Below, one piece after another: positions 1-11,300 of a stretch of DNA of 64,000 bases. The translations under genes and the position numbers were made by a program. Each line of letters begins with the position of its first letter. The first letter of the stretch is position 1. The stretch lies in the NCBI GenBank assembly GCA_949130485.1, contig OX422183.1, forward strand, positions 23,977,702 through 24,041,701, written 5' to 3'. The notes under the pieces are model-generated. The model ran no database searches. It saw only the letters and a list, made by a program, of their open reading frames with translations, and had not been told where the DNA came from. The DNA comes from Agelas oroides (taxonomy: Eukaryota > Porifera > Demospongiae > Agelasida > Agelasidae).

Positions 1-220
1 TGGAAATGAAGGTGTAGATGATATTGGACATGTTTTCTGGGAGAGCTTTATCATCAGTGTTATGCTATTATGTGTATTCCATGACATCTCAAGACAGTGT
101 ATGTAGTCTCATATACCCAGCTTGCATCTATTTAGTCTGGAATTGAAGCTGTTGGAACATGGAGTATGTGAGGTAGTTAAGTTGCAAGGTTCATTTACCG
201 TTCTCTTTCCCACTCTGCAG

Positions 221-3200
221 AGCTACCCTGGGATGCACCAACGTCAGAGTGCCCAGAGTATCGTGAGTGGTGTGCTCAAAATTTTTTCTTCTCCCCATGG
301 ACCAAGATCAGCAATGAACCCCTAGGTATTCTGTTTCATAAGGGAAACCTTAGGGCCATAATGGCCAGTATATACACATTAGTGGGTGGTAAGATTGGTT
401 TAATCAACGGTGATTACTGTACGCTGTACCATATTCCAAAATAAGCCCACCCCCCTTTTTTGAATGAAGTTGTTGCAAAGGGACCTTTTCTCTTGAAAAT
501 ACGCCGACCTATTTATGCTGTAGTACAAGCAGTTATGTTAAGCAAGAACCAACAGCTAGTACGGTGCAAGAGGAGGGACTATCAAAATAAAGGCATGCAG
601 GCACTATGTGCATTACAAGAGAGGCATATTGCAGAATCACTGCATATCTAAAGGGCTAGATAAACTACACATAAGGCGGGGTGTACGGACTTTCAAAAGA
701 ACTCTTGAAAATATGCCCACCCCTCTTTTTACATCGTTGTTGATTACATGCTGTAACCATATATGTGGCAGTCCCGTGTAGAAATCGAAGATTATTCAGT
801 TGGTTGCGTATTTCGATCGCATCGCTGAACTTCCGTTAAGGGCGGGGCTCATACGCGCTTTGTAGACTCGATAGCTATTCATGCATCTACAAAGCGCGTA
901 TGAGCCCCGCCCTTAACGGAAGTTCAGCAGTATGGCACTTTAAACACAGCGATGCGATTGAAATATGCGACGGAATAATCTTCAATTTCTACACGGGACT
1001 GCCACATATATGAACATGCATGTATATATGTAGTGATATTGACATGCATTTCTCCCACCCTGCTGCTATAGCGTTGCTTAAGAAAATCCTGAAACCCAAC
1101 CCAGCCAAGAGATACACCATTGAGAAGATCAAGAGTCACCTTTGGTGCAGAAAGTATGCTACTGAGCATGTATATACACATGTACCTTACAATGTGTGTC
1201 ACTGTGAGGAAAGGATAGACTATAAGGTTGTGGGTAGACTTTGACCACAAGTTGTGCAGAAAATAGATCCCTGTACATGTAAAATGAGAGAGTGGAGTAC
1301 ATATGTGTATGAAGGACTTCACAGCATCCGTGTAACTTCTGTGTTCCAACTTTTGTACTTGTAAAGACAGTGCATATATAGGTCTAGTGACTTAACTCAG
1401 AAATAGTGCATAGATAGGTCTAGTGACTTAACTCAGAAAGGCTATCAAGAGCTATAGTCGTTAGTATGCTGAGGGGGCTGGACAAGTGATCATGATAGTT
1501 TGCATTGTAGGAAGCACTTTAGAAAAATGTCAAATGTACCTTCTGTGCGTATGTGACGTGTGCATGCTGGCAAGTAGTTGTGTGTGGGGGCCAGAGGGCT
1601 GTGCAAGACTCTCCTCCCACTCCCTCACACCCCCAAACCCTATGCCACGTACAATATCCTGACTTCAGACCTGTCCTGGTCTATTATCTATTAACTCTGT
1701 CACTGCCTCTATTCTCTACCTACAACTCATAGCTCTCGTACAGTAGGTGCTAATGTTCTAGCCATTGCTCCTGACTGCCGCTTTCATTCCCCCCTCCCCC
1801 CCCCCCCCCCCCCCCCAAAGGTCCTACCCTGTGATTGACCAGTCCTCGCAGGAGGCTCTCACTATTGTGTCTCCCACACACCACCCTAACAAGAGAGTTA
1901 AGGTGGAGAGCTCTCCTCGATATGCAGACAGGAATGGAAGGTAAAACTGTACAACTATGTTTCTGAGGTCACTATGTTCTATGTCGTCTATATAATGCGG
2001 TGTGTATACTACTGTTTTGTGGGACCTGTGGTCTAAGTTGTTGTGTAAACTGGGGGAGCTCCAACACCAACTGAGACATGTACATGTATTAAAGAGGTGT
2101 ATGCATGATGAAAACCATCACAGCTTGTTGCAGGGCTGTTGCTTAGCAACCAGAAGGTTGGAACCAGAATGGGTGGAGCTAAGTGATAATGAGATGTGTT
2201 GCAGTTTGTCTATGTTTCTATTTACCATTCGCACTGGCTGCATGAATACTGGTACAATGTAGAAGTGAAGGAAAGTGACTTATAGCAATGACACTTTGAC
2301 CTTTCCTTCCCTCCCATTGTTTCCGTCCAGCGAGGTGACTTCTTCTCAGCCAGTCACCTCCCACCTAAATGACACCACAGGAGACATGGAGGATGGGGGC
2401 GTGGCCATTGAGAGCTTTACACAGCCCTCCAGGTTTGATGAGCTCATCATTGGAACACAGATCCCCTGCACACCTGGAGCATCGCAGGTAGTCAGTCCTC
2501 ATCCATTGTGTTCTTGGTTGAGTATACATGTATGTAGCCTCGTTCCCAGGCTCTCTTCTCTCAAAAAAAAAGAGGAAGGAGAGAGCCTGGTAACTCTTGT
2601 GTAAAAAGTTATCGATTTCCAGTACCTGGATCTGGCAATACCAATCAGATTACAGAACAAAACAACGTTTATACATGACAATTTGTCTAGTCAACAAAAA
2701 CCTGTCAAATCACAAAGAAGAACAGACCACACCTCAAAGGGGTGTGACAAGCGGTTTTTTAATGTGCAGTGTGGAAAAGGTGCAGGCCGAAAGAGTCCAA
2801 GATTGAAGTTTACTGTAGTTGGACTGGCTCGCTCACTGTACTTTGAGTTTACTTATGTGAAGTGTATCTCAAAACGCAACAGAACTATGGATGCCTCAAG
2901 AATGACGAGTAAAGTAGCTTGTATAGCTACTAGATATATCTCATGGCAGCTTATTAAATCACATGACATTTAATACTGAAGTAAGAGTGACCTATGTTGG
3001 TCACATGAATGATAGCATGCTGGAAGTCAACAGCTTTTCTCGTGAATGTTCCCAGGTTCACCCGGGTTTTGAGAAGAGAACCTGGGAACAAGGCTAAGAG
3101 CATACAGAACTCATTTTCAGCTGTTAAGTAAAACCCTATAAGTACATACAATTCTGATTATATCAACGCTGTGCAATGTGCTTACGAGATATATAAGTCC

Positions 3201-4932
3201 TTCATGGAGAAAATCGGTTTTGACACAGGGTAGAAAGTTTTTAAATTTTGTATGGAAGAAAATGCATCTCTCTCATCTCCTTACTCCTTCAGACTCCTTT
3301 CCAGAGGCTGACCCTTCGTATGACTCGCTTCTACACATCCCAGCCTAGTGCAAAGGTGTGGAACAGGCTGCAACACATCATGAGGAACATGGGCTACGAT
3401 GCTAGGACGAGTGCTGATAAGGTAGACACACATCTGGACCAATTAATCATGGTTACTCTAGCAAGGCTTAATTACACGTACATAGGTTTCATGAACAGTG
3501 CAATTATGATTGAAAGTACTCTTATTAGGCCATTGTAAATGTTTCCTGTCCACCGCCCGCATAAAACCCTTCATATTCTATTAAACCGAATAATTCTATT
3601 ATGTCATACCTATAATGCACACGCATCGTGTGATTCAGTACCACGCTGCCAGCTGGCTCTTTTTGTGTCTAAGGTGGACTGTAGCTTGCTTCTTTCGTCT
3701 TGGTGTAGTGCTGAATTACTTCTGTTTGAATGGCTGTCCTCATGCATTAACACGTCCATTTTTGACACAACTGCTCAAAGACGCTACTTCCATGGACTGC
3801 GCACTGCCTGGAAGATGAACGACTCGCGTTTGTGGTCTCGTTTGATGAGCCTTAATGGAGTTATGAAAATGAGCCGCCCACCCACATTTTTTGAAGCCAC
3901 AGGAAACAATTACGTAATTTATAACAGCCTTACCCATATACATGTACTGTATTGCTTTGAGAAAGTACCCATTCCTGTGCAAGCACCCCACCCACCCATT
4001 TTGTGGATTTGTGACATTTTCCATGTAACTATGCACAATTTAGTATAATTACATTGCATGATGGTTGGCTAGTGGTTTAGTTTAGTGCTATCGCTCACAT
4101 AGCAACAGAAGTGATTCAAGGCCCCACTCAGCTTTATTTTATCAGGTGAATTTAGTGCTGCCTGTATTACTATATTGGAGACAAATAGCACAGGGGGTAT
4201 TGGCTAGTGGTTCATGTTATTGCTATTGCTCATGTTAGTAGCTACATAGCAGCTGATTGGATTCAAAGCCCCACCCACGCAGCTTTCCACAATTATTTTA
4301 CCTTGTGTGTGCATGCATGAGGACTACGTACCAGTATTTTCTATATAGTGCAGAGTACACAGTTTAAACTCACACTGCAGTGTGGTTACATGTCCCAGTA
4401 TGGTATAAATGTTCTCATGCAGGTAAGCTTGGTGGTGACCACTACTGATTGCCGCAAGCAGCCACTGGTATTCAAGGCCTCCATCTATGAACTGAGACTT
4501 GACCTGCTTCTGGTGGAATTCAGGAGATCAAAGGTGTGTATGCGTGCCTGAGTGTGTGTGTGTGTGTGTGTGTCTGTGTCTGTGTGTGTGCGTGTGTGTG
4601 TGTGTGTATGCGCCTGTGTGTGGGTGCCTATGTGTGGGTGTGTATCATATACCACTGTAACACAGCAAAGGTAAAATTACCAGAGATGAGAAGTTAGCAC
4701 ACTTACCATGGTAAAAAGTTAGCAAACTTGGTAAGATGGTAAAAGTGTTCCATTAGCATCTGACATAGTCACTATGCTTTCTGTGCTATCACAATGCCAG
4801 TGTGAGTGTTTGGAGTCATGACCAGAATTTACTCTTGACCCACAGGGTGACGGAATTGAGTTCAAGAAGATCTTTCGTCAAGTAAAAGATCAGTGCACAG
4901 ACATTATTTGTAAGCCTCCACCTATCCAATAG
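221..4932 (+). CDS. CHEK1: Checkpoint kinase 1, 3' part of gene (5' exons outside window)
   Basis: CHK1 is the nuclear Ser/Thr kinase that halts the cell cycle after DNA damage or replication stress. Seven exons read through in phase: 221-325, 1072-1153, 1821-1940, 2331-2487, 3293-3421, 4423-4533 and 4846-4932 (stop TAG 4930-4932). All have GT donors and AG acceptors. The first two give ELPWD...SPWTKISNEPLALLKKIL and RYTIEKIKSHLW, the end of the kinase domain. Exon 4 holds FTQPSRFDELIIGTQ and TPGASQ, matching the regulatory linker of vertebrate CHK1. Exons 5-7 hold QRLTLRMTRFYT, VVTTTDCRKQPLVFKA and GDGIEFKKIFRQVKD, the C-terminal KA1-like autoinhibitory domain. About 263 codons are present; the family is usually about 476 residues, so the N-terminal kinase lobe lies left of the window. 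Identification rests on remembered family sequence and is strong. Confidence 0.93.
420..740. repeat. Decayed repeat with 'AAAATAAGCCCACCCCCCTT'-like ends in CHK1 intron
   Basis: Motifs of the form AAAATACGCCCACCCC recur at about 437-465, 496-515 and 705-732 inside the CHK1 intron. The same motif marks the ends of TA-flanked elements at 46926-47425 and 62473-63243, so this is probably an old, eroded member or nested pair of that family. Exact ends cannot be set by eye. Confidence 0.35.
759..1011. mobile_element. Long foldback (palindromic) element in CHK1 intron
   Basis: The 253-bp segment starts ATATATGTGGCAGTCCCGTG and ends with the reverse complement of that sequence. The arms pair almost throughout. 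The centre pairs TTCCGTTAAGGGCGGGGCTC (left arm, around 830-850) with its exact complement around 907-927, leaving a loop of roughly 20 bp around 873-892. It has no coding capacity and is a non-autonomous foldback/MITE-type DNA element. Its right edge lies 60 bp upstream of the CHK1 exon at 1072. A half copy occurs at about 59595-59670. Confidence 0.8.
1795..1816 (+). promoter_or_regulatory. Poly-C tract serving as polypyrimidine tract of CHK1 exon 3 acceptor
   Basis: An almost pure run of C (after CCCCCCTCC) runs straight into the AAAG acceptor of the exon at 1821. It is the only pyrimidine tract available for that splice site. Confidence 0.55.
2535..2604. mobile_element. Palindromic MITE, TAGCCTCGTTCCCAGG family (CHK1 intron)
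   Basis: TAGCCTCGTTCCCAGGCTCTC is followed after an A-rich loop by GAGAGCCTGG. This is the same terminal motif as the 9-bp-TSD copies at 30861, 37454 and 57937. The right end is eroded. Confidence 0.6.
3043..3097. mobile_element. Palindromic MITE, same TTCCCAGG family (CHK1 intron)
   Basis: GAATGTTCCCAGGTTC pairs with GAACCTGGGAACAAGGC across a short CCCGGGTT-containing centre. The copy is decayed and no clear target duplication was seen. Confidence 0.55.
4061..4295 (+). repeat. Two tandem tRNA-derived SINE-like units in CHK1 intron
   Basis: Two similar units (about 4061-4145 and 4195-4295) each contain a TTGGCTAGTGGTT motif resembling a pol III A box. About 55-60 bp downstream each has a GATTCAAGGCCCCAC or GATTCAAAGCCCCACCC motif resembling a B box, then a shared CAGCTTT tail and a T-rich stretch. 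This fits a tRNA-derived SINE duplicated side by side. It is not a functional tRNA. Confidence 0.5.
4555..4646. repeat. (GT)n microsatellite
   Basis: A GTGTGT run with CTGTGT and CGTGTG interruptions just after the CHK1 exon that ends at 4533. Confidence 0.9.
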
Positions 4933-5429
4933 AACAGCCCCCTTCATTATTTTCTTTCAATCATACACTGTTACTTATTTATCTCTCTTGTATCAGTGTT
5001 CATTCCACCAGTGATCATGCAGAAATGAATTGCATCATGTATACACAGTCATGTGATCAGAAATTTGTCATGAGGAGAGTGAATACTCATGTGCATGGCT
5101 CTGGTCCAAGAGTGATTATGAGGACAACTTTACCATTGATGCTGGAATTAGGGAGGTACAGAAGACCAAAAGTGCCTCGAATTGTTCCAGTGAAGTTCTT
5201 GTGAGATCCATTTCATTCTTAGATGCCCTGCATTGGTGAATGCGAAAAGCCATGCTCTCGAGACTAATTGAAGTGTCAGTGCGTGCTACAGAAGTTGAGG
5301 TGTATGGTGGGATGCCAATTAATGCCATTGAGCGATCATTCAGTCCCCTTTGGTGCACAAATGTGAAGTGGGAGGAGTGCTAGGTCGCGCGCCTGATTTT
5401 TCTGCGCATGCTCATCAGGTGTACTTCGG
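4933..5429. other. Intergenic stretch between CHK1 and the GTPase; nothing recognised
   Basis: It holds the presumed CHK1 3' UTR. I see no convincing gene. A minus-strand open frame at 5116-5358 has no recognisable family. Confidence 0.5.
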
Positions 5430-6508
5430 AGCTCAAGTCAAGATGGCCTCGCCTGAGGCCTCGTCATCTCCAAGCTTCCAAGGCTATTGCTTCTTGGCAA
5501 GACCGGGATGGGAAAAAGTACCACTGGAAACAACATGCTGCTCGATGCTCCGGATGATCATGGAGATAGCTAGTCTGACGTCGTGGACATCCCGGCGCTG
5601 AGCATGAGTCACTGGCTGGACAGCAGGATGACGGAACGACCACACGGCCGAGAACTTTGCTCAAACGATTTTGCCAAACTTAGAATCTTAGATACCCCTG
5701 GTTTTCAATCATCGACTGCACTCCAAAGAGAGGGGACTACTGCGTATCAGTCAGTATCATGCGCCAGATGCTACGCATTCAGGCACGTTATAGCCCCGTG
5801 TTTAATCGGGTTTTGTACTTTCTACCTGTGGAAAAAGCTGATGCTAGCTTTCAAGAAGAAATCAAGGTCATGAAGCACTTCTTTGGGCATGAAATATTCC
5901 AGATAATGATTATCATAGCAACCCGAGATCTGCGCCTAAGCCTCAAGGGAATTGGTTTCAGTGAAGAGGACATAGAAGAAACACAGGAAGCAATAAAGTA
6001 TGCATTTGATCTTGTATTTAAATCGAAGGAGGGAGAGGAAGGTCCACGCCCCCCCCCCCCCCCTCCCCCCCCCACTTCTGTATCTTCCCATTAATGACAC
6101 TGCGATAAAGTACTGGAAAAGATTCAGTCAATGGAGTAGTGAATCAACATGGGCCCAGAAGGGTACTTGTGCTCGTTGTGCCCTGCGCATTTCTGTAGTA
6201 TCAGGTATATGAAAATCCAACTGCCACCCTCTCTTTTTGCCTAGGCATACCAAATTGACAAGAATCTTGGGAAGTGTGCATTTTCATACCTGAACATGGC
6301 ATACATCATAACCCTAGGAATCCCACGCCTGTTTGGAGCAAAGTGGCCATCTCTTGTTACTCCAGATGAATTCTGCCCTGCTTGCAGCAAACAGCCTGGT
6401 GCACCTGGTTGTAAGCCAGTTCTGCAGCAATGCACAGTACCACTATCAAATGGAAAAGCCGTCCCATTCCTTGTAGATCACAGTAGCAAATTAGATGACT
6501 CCTTATAG
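5430..6508 (+). pseudogene. AIG1/GIMAP-type GTPase, probably a pseudogene
   Basis: GIMAP/AIG1 proteins are septin-related GTPases, often membrane-associated and expanded in invertebrates. Around 5482-5570 one frame reads LLLLGKTGMGKSTTGNNMLL, a classic P-loop (G1), followed shortly by a stop. A second frame carries LRILDTPGFQSS (G3, about 5670-5715). A third carries PVFNRVLYFLPVEK (about 5785-5835) and IMIIIATRD (about 5906-5935, the G4 region). After a run of C comes INDTAIKYWKRFSQW and CARCALRI. A tiny candidate intron (about 6205-6245) precedes an exon reading through PGAPGCKPVL and VDHSSKLDDSL to a stop at 6506-6508. The order of GTPase motifs is right, but they lie in different frames with no good introns between them, so the gene is broken or badly assembled. 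Motif recognition is firm; pseudogene status is likely. Confidence 0.7.
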
Positions 6509-8040
6509 ATCCCAGTAGCAAATTAGATGACGTACGTCTAGATAATCAGTAATCTCTATGACAAACATTATAAAGTAGCATTGTGGAATGTACTATACTT
6601 GTGAATACAATCATTATGATTGTGTGGCTTGTAATAATTATGATTCTCGATGTTGCATGTACATATTAGAAACTAGCTGATGTATGTAAATTTAGAAACA
6701 GTTGTTCACAATCTGCATAGATGTGTGGAAGAGTTTAAGGCGCGTCACAGTTGACTGTTTACTCATCAATGCAAGTGCAAATACAGATTTAATGTGAAAG
6801 TATTTTGCCATTCTGCAATTCTATCCTGCCAGAATGACCAAATAGCAGTATGGAATGGGCCCTTCTTGGCTTCCACACATTGCAAAGTTGCAAAGTTGTA
6901 TGCAAGGTGCCAAGTGGGGAAGTATCAAATTTTCAACTGTGAATTCCATCATCAGATAGACACAGCTTTGTATAGTTGATTCAATTATCCCCACTTCTGT
7001 AGTATTGATAGTCTTGTATTCAAAGGGAGTTAGAAACTTGTCCTTCAGTTAGCAGGTCATGCAAAACAGTTGCTGGAAGGCATGCAGCAAAACAAAACAC
7101 CAAACAAAACACATAGTCTGTATTGTGCCGAAAGATGTTGTGCAACATGAATCATCACAGTACAATCTGTTAAAGTGTGCTCCCAAAATAGTCCCATTGC
7201 CATATATACTCCTCCAAAAAGCAGAAAAGTCTGATGTTCTAAGTGACATTTCTTGTCACATGGGATAATACTGCACAAAGAATGCATTTAAAATCTGGAT
7301 ATATATGGCTAAGCGGCTCTGCAAGGATTTTACTGTGACTGGATACATTAGCACAGAATGGTATTGCTATCACCATGTTAGTTAAAACTGGGGGACCAGG
7401 AAGATGCAAGACAAGACCTACATCCAAAAATGCATGCATGGTAGCTAGACTTGAACTTTGGGCTGCTAGCTTTGTCTATGATAGAAATTACCTAGCTTGT
7501 GGATTACTTATGCTATAGCCAATGAAAGGCACTGAAGTGCCAAACCCTTGGCGCAGCAGGATGAAACCTGATCAGTAACGGGCAGCGGGCATACCTTTGA
7601 TGGAGCGATACTGCCAATGGCCAATAATCTCCCCCAAGAACAAAATGGCCGTTAGCCACGTGGTCCAGATTCATACGCATGCGCGTTTTTCGGGGAGTAA
7701 AAAATGGCCGACTTATCATATAGCCGTACCAACAGGTAACGCTCTTCGCAACGAAGCATTTTCAGAGAAAATCGCTTAAAATTTTCGACCTTCATCCGCC
7801 GCTGAGAAGGTTAGTATCGTTTGTGGCACGAATAATCACGTGAAAAGTGAGATGTTGAGTAACAGACACACACACACACACACACAGACACACAGATCAA
7901 TTACCGTAACCGTCGCTGCGCGTGCGCGCCGAGGGTTAACAATGCAACTGCCTCGCAATGTTCGCAAATACCGCATTAATTTCCGGAACGGTATACCCTT
8001 CCCAGAGAGGTGTGGCTTGCGTGACTAAGTAGATCTAGAT
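6509..8040. other. Intergenic region, no gene recognised
   Basis: AT-rich with scattered short open frames (such as 7059-7268 and 7597-7779) that match nothing I know. It contains a (CA)n run near 7867-7890. Confidence 0.5.
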
Positions 8041-8130
8041 CGGTTCCCAGACCCTTCCTGTATGGGCGGGGTGAGAAAGGCAATTCCCTCCCCTTTCTTG
8101 CCCGGTCCATATAGGAAGGGTCTGGGAACC
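8041..8130. mobile_element. Palindromic MITE just upstream of monooxygenase copy 1
   Basis: GGTTCCCAGACCCTTCCT at 8042-8059 pairs with its complement AGGAAGGGTCTGGGAACC at 8113-8130. The arms share the TTCCCAGAC core of the 9-bp-TSD palindromic family in this window. It ends less than 70 bp from the CRE of the copy 1 promoter. Confidence 0.6.
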
Positions 8131-8196
8131 AAACTAGTCTGGATCCAGTTCCTAGGCCATGGCGCTCTGCGCGCGCAATCCGCACATTACACTTTA

Positions 8197-8204
8197 TGAC
8201 GTCA
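8197..8204. promoter_or_regulatory. Perfect CRE palindrome TGACGTCA
   Basis: TGACGTCA is the consensus binding site of CREB/ATF bZIP factors. It lies 195 bp upstream of the copy 1 start codon and just before the GC-rich tandem array. Its role is inferred from the motif only. Confidence 0.55.
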
Positions 8205-8216
8205 CCACAGCGACTA

Positions 8217-8318
8217 TTTCGCGGGGGTCCCCATTTCGCGGGGTCCCCATATCGCGGGGTCCCCATATCGCGGGGGTTCCCTATCGCGGGGGTTCCCATA
8301 TCACGGGGGCCCCCATAT
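8217..8318. repeat. 16-17 bp tandem array in the promoter of copy 1
   Basis: About six copies of a unit like TATCGCGGGGGTTCCCA (variants TTTCGCGGGGTCCCCA and TATCACGGGGGCCCCCA) lie head to tail. The last unit runs into a 26-bp segment (8309-8334) that is also present upstream of copy 2 (33171-33196, 5 differences), where it is not repeated. Confidence 0.85.
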
Positions 8319-8340
8319 TGCGCTCACACTGGAAATTGCT

Positions 8341-8348
8341 TATAAAGG
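8341..8348 (+). promoter_or_regulatory. TATA-like box of monooxygenase copy 1
   Basis: TATAAAGG lies 51 bp upstream of the ATG at 8399, a plausible core promoter with a short 5' UTR. Confidence 0.5.
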
Positions 8349-8398
8349 CTATCATAGCCTATCGGGTCTTACTTTTGTGTTAGCGTTAAACAGCCACG

Positions 8399-11300
8399 AT
8401 GAGGTCTCTGCTGTATCTCCTGGCTCTGCTGCCCCTCGTTCTGGGTAACCTCTCTAGCAGGTACGCCTTCAGTTCCACCCTCTACGACAGGAATGGAGAT
8501 ACGTATGTGCTTCATTGGAACTTCAGCATTGCGGAGCGCACGATCGCATTTGCAGTGAACGTCAGTACGACGGGATGGGTGGGCTTCGGTCTTTCGCCCA
8601 ACGGTGGGATGGTCAACTCCGATGTTGTGATGGGGTGGGTGATCAACGGACGGACATACTTTCATGTGAGTTTGTATGGCTACAATCGTATGGGCGCATG
8701 CCTCACAATTGGACGTAGCTAGCTACGGCTATAGCTAAGATGCAATGTCTGCTGACTAAATTCAGTTGTTCGTGCAGTCAGTGTTTTAGTACAGCTAGGA
8801 GAGCCGCTCAAAGTGAGAAGGCTGATCGGCTAAGCTAGGTCATCGTACTTGCCTTTGTTGCCTGTTTAGTCTACTGTACATCAGATGGAGCTGCTTGGCA
8901 CAATCATGCCTTATCTCCTTTGCTTCAGGGCTTCAGACAGGATTCAATGAACATTTGAAGGAAATGTCCTATGGAATCACCAAGTTATTGATTTCCCATT
9001 CATCTCTCTACTTCATTGTTATCCTACACCTACAGGACCGCTTTGCTTTTCAACAAGCCCGGCCTCCCATTGATCCAAGCCAGGACTGGTTCTTGGTCAG
9101 AGGGCAGGAGGACGGTGGATACACCATCTTGGAGTTCACCAGGAACTGGACCACTTGTGATGACAGAGACAGAGACATTGAGGTATGTACAGAGGATGCA
9201 TTGATAGGAAGTTGTAATCATTGCTGCATGAGTGGGAAGCTGGGCAGCTGATGGTGTTGCATTGAGTCCCTGCATTTCTGTGACCATCATGTTTTGAGTG
9301 AACTACTGCTGTAATGTTTTCATATATATATATATATGTATCACATGAAGAAAAAGATTGGTTGTTTTAACCACTGAGTGGTTATCCTGATTGCAGACAA
9401 GCTGAGGAGACAGGTTAGGTTAATCATATGAACCTTACAAGTGACAACCCTCAGAACATTGACCTATGACTACACTTCAAAACTATGATGCTTTGTGGTG
9501 GCTCACAGGTGTTCAGTGGTTACTATATCTGTGAATTGCATGCTCTTTGATACAAGCTGGTGTGACCCCTTCAAAGATGTTCAGTGGTTACTAACTGGTT
9601 GTTAGATGTATAAGCTTCCTGTCTGGTTGTCTTATGTAAAATATAACCACCCTTTCTTCAGCTTGTCTGCATGCAATCAGGGTAAGCACTCTGTGGTTAA
9701 AACAACCGATTATATAGAGTAGTGCTTATCAACACAGATAATAGTATAGTATGGAAAGGAGAGAGCTTTGGTGGGAGGTTCATGCAGACAAGGGTAGGGT
9801 GAATTCAGCAGGAGGTGGGCAATGACCACTATTATGGTTGAGGGCCAGTTGAACAACATGCATGCGAGCAAGTCTTGCATGCTAAATGGATTCTTGTGAG
9901 ACCCTCTGTATGGAATAGAAGATGGATCTCAGAGCAATGCTGGGCTATCTAAAATCAACAAAAGTTGGGGTTTAAAACAACCTTGGTGCTCAAAGAATAA
10001 TTATGTATGTAGAATCAAAGAGGCATTAAACTACCTGTAGCATTTCTAGGTATAATTGTATGTACCCCTACGGGATGGGTGTGTCTAATTGTTGGACTGG
10101 AATATGGAATTGAATGGAACGGTGAATGTACACAGCTGACTCATGTAACTGGTGCTGCTCAGTTGAACTACCTACTCTATCTCTAAGGCTCCTATGTATC
10201 TCACTGCAGAAGCTTTATGAGCAAGTCTGACATTACATACACGTTTCTACATCCATACATGATACTGTAGCTAGCTCGTCATCATGCAGGTGCTTAGTTA
10301 CAGTAGTCTTGCTAAGTCAGACTCTCACACGAAAAGCAAGAGTCTGGCTTCATGTTGTTATATCAATGTACAAAAACTGGAGGTTGTATGACCCAAACAA
10401 TTTCATCTCAGTTGCAGTCTGGATTCATCGGTGGCCCACCTCCTTTTGCCAGGGTTTTGCCATGGTTTATGGTTATGCCCCTTGTCTGGTCAACGTTCCA
10501 GCAGAGCATGAATTAGGTTGCAAATGAAATTTATTTTGTAGTTGCATGTTTATGCCAAACAAAAGGGTGGAACTCTGGCTATATTCACGTATTAGTGGAT
10601 GAACTTGGAGAATATTCATGCACTACGGGTTCACCTGGGCAGTGATCATGCACAAGTATTCATGCCATATTGAAACTTTGAGTACACAAACACTGTAACC
10701 CTACACTGTGGTAAAAGTGGGAGGTGGTATGGACCAAGACCCTGCAACTGAGGTGACCCATCTTAGGTTAAATCAACCCTTTTCCCAGTGTTGTGAACAA
10801 AATTGTATAATGGCAGAAAGTAGTGCTCCATCCTTGAGGTCCCGTTTTACCATGACATCATGCAGACAAGGAAGTATACTGGACTTGCTCATACAGCCTC
10901 TGTATGTGATGAAATAAGAGCCCTAGTGACATAGTAGGTAGCTCAACTTGGATTGAGCAGTGCCAGTAGCACACATTAGCTGTATAACTGTGCACATTCA
11001 ATGCTTCATTCCATGTTCCATTCCACCATTCATTCCATATTCCATTCCACCATCCATTACATCTTCCAGTCCTGGACCAGCAATTAGAGACACTCCTACA
11101 GGATATGTGCCCATGCTTCTAGGTATGATATGATACCTGATGTTACCTGTGGTTTGTTTCTGGTTAGACCACTCTGGTTCTGAGCTATTTGTATGTAGTA
11201 AGCCGATAGCTGCTTCCTGCTTGCTGGTATATTGGCATTGTGTCAAGTTGCCTTGCTTGCACACACAGGCTAGATAGCCATGTATGTTTCAGTAGATTTC

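Noticed and set aside
924-1349. 141-residue minus-strand open frame
   Set aside because: It covers the foldback arm and the antisense of a CHK1 exon and has no recognisable domain.
3539-4048. 169-residue plus-strand open frame in a CHK1 intron
   Set aside because: It lies between two confirmed CHK1 exons, has no known domain and shows motifs of repeat sequence.
7976-8299. Minus-strand open frame with MGTPxxGDP repeats
   Set aside because: It is the translation of the promoter tandem array, not a gene.
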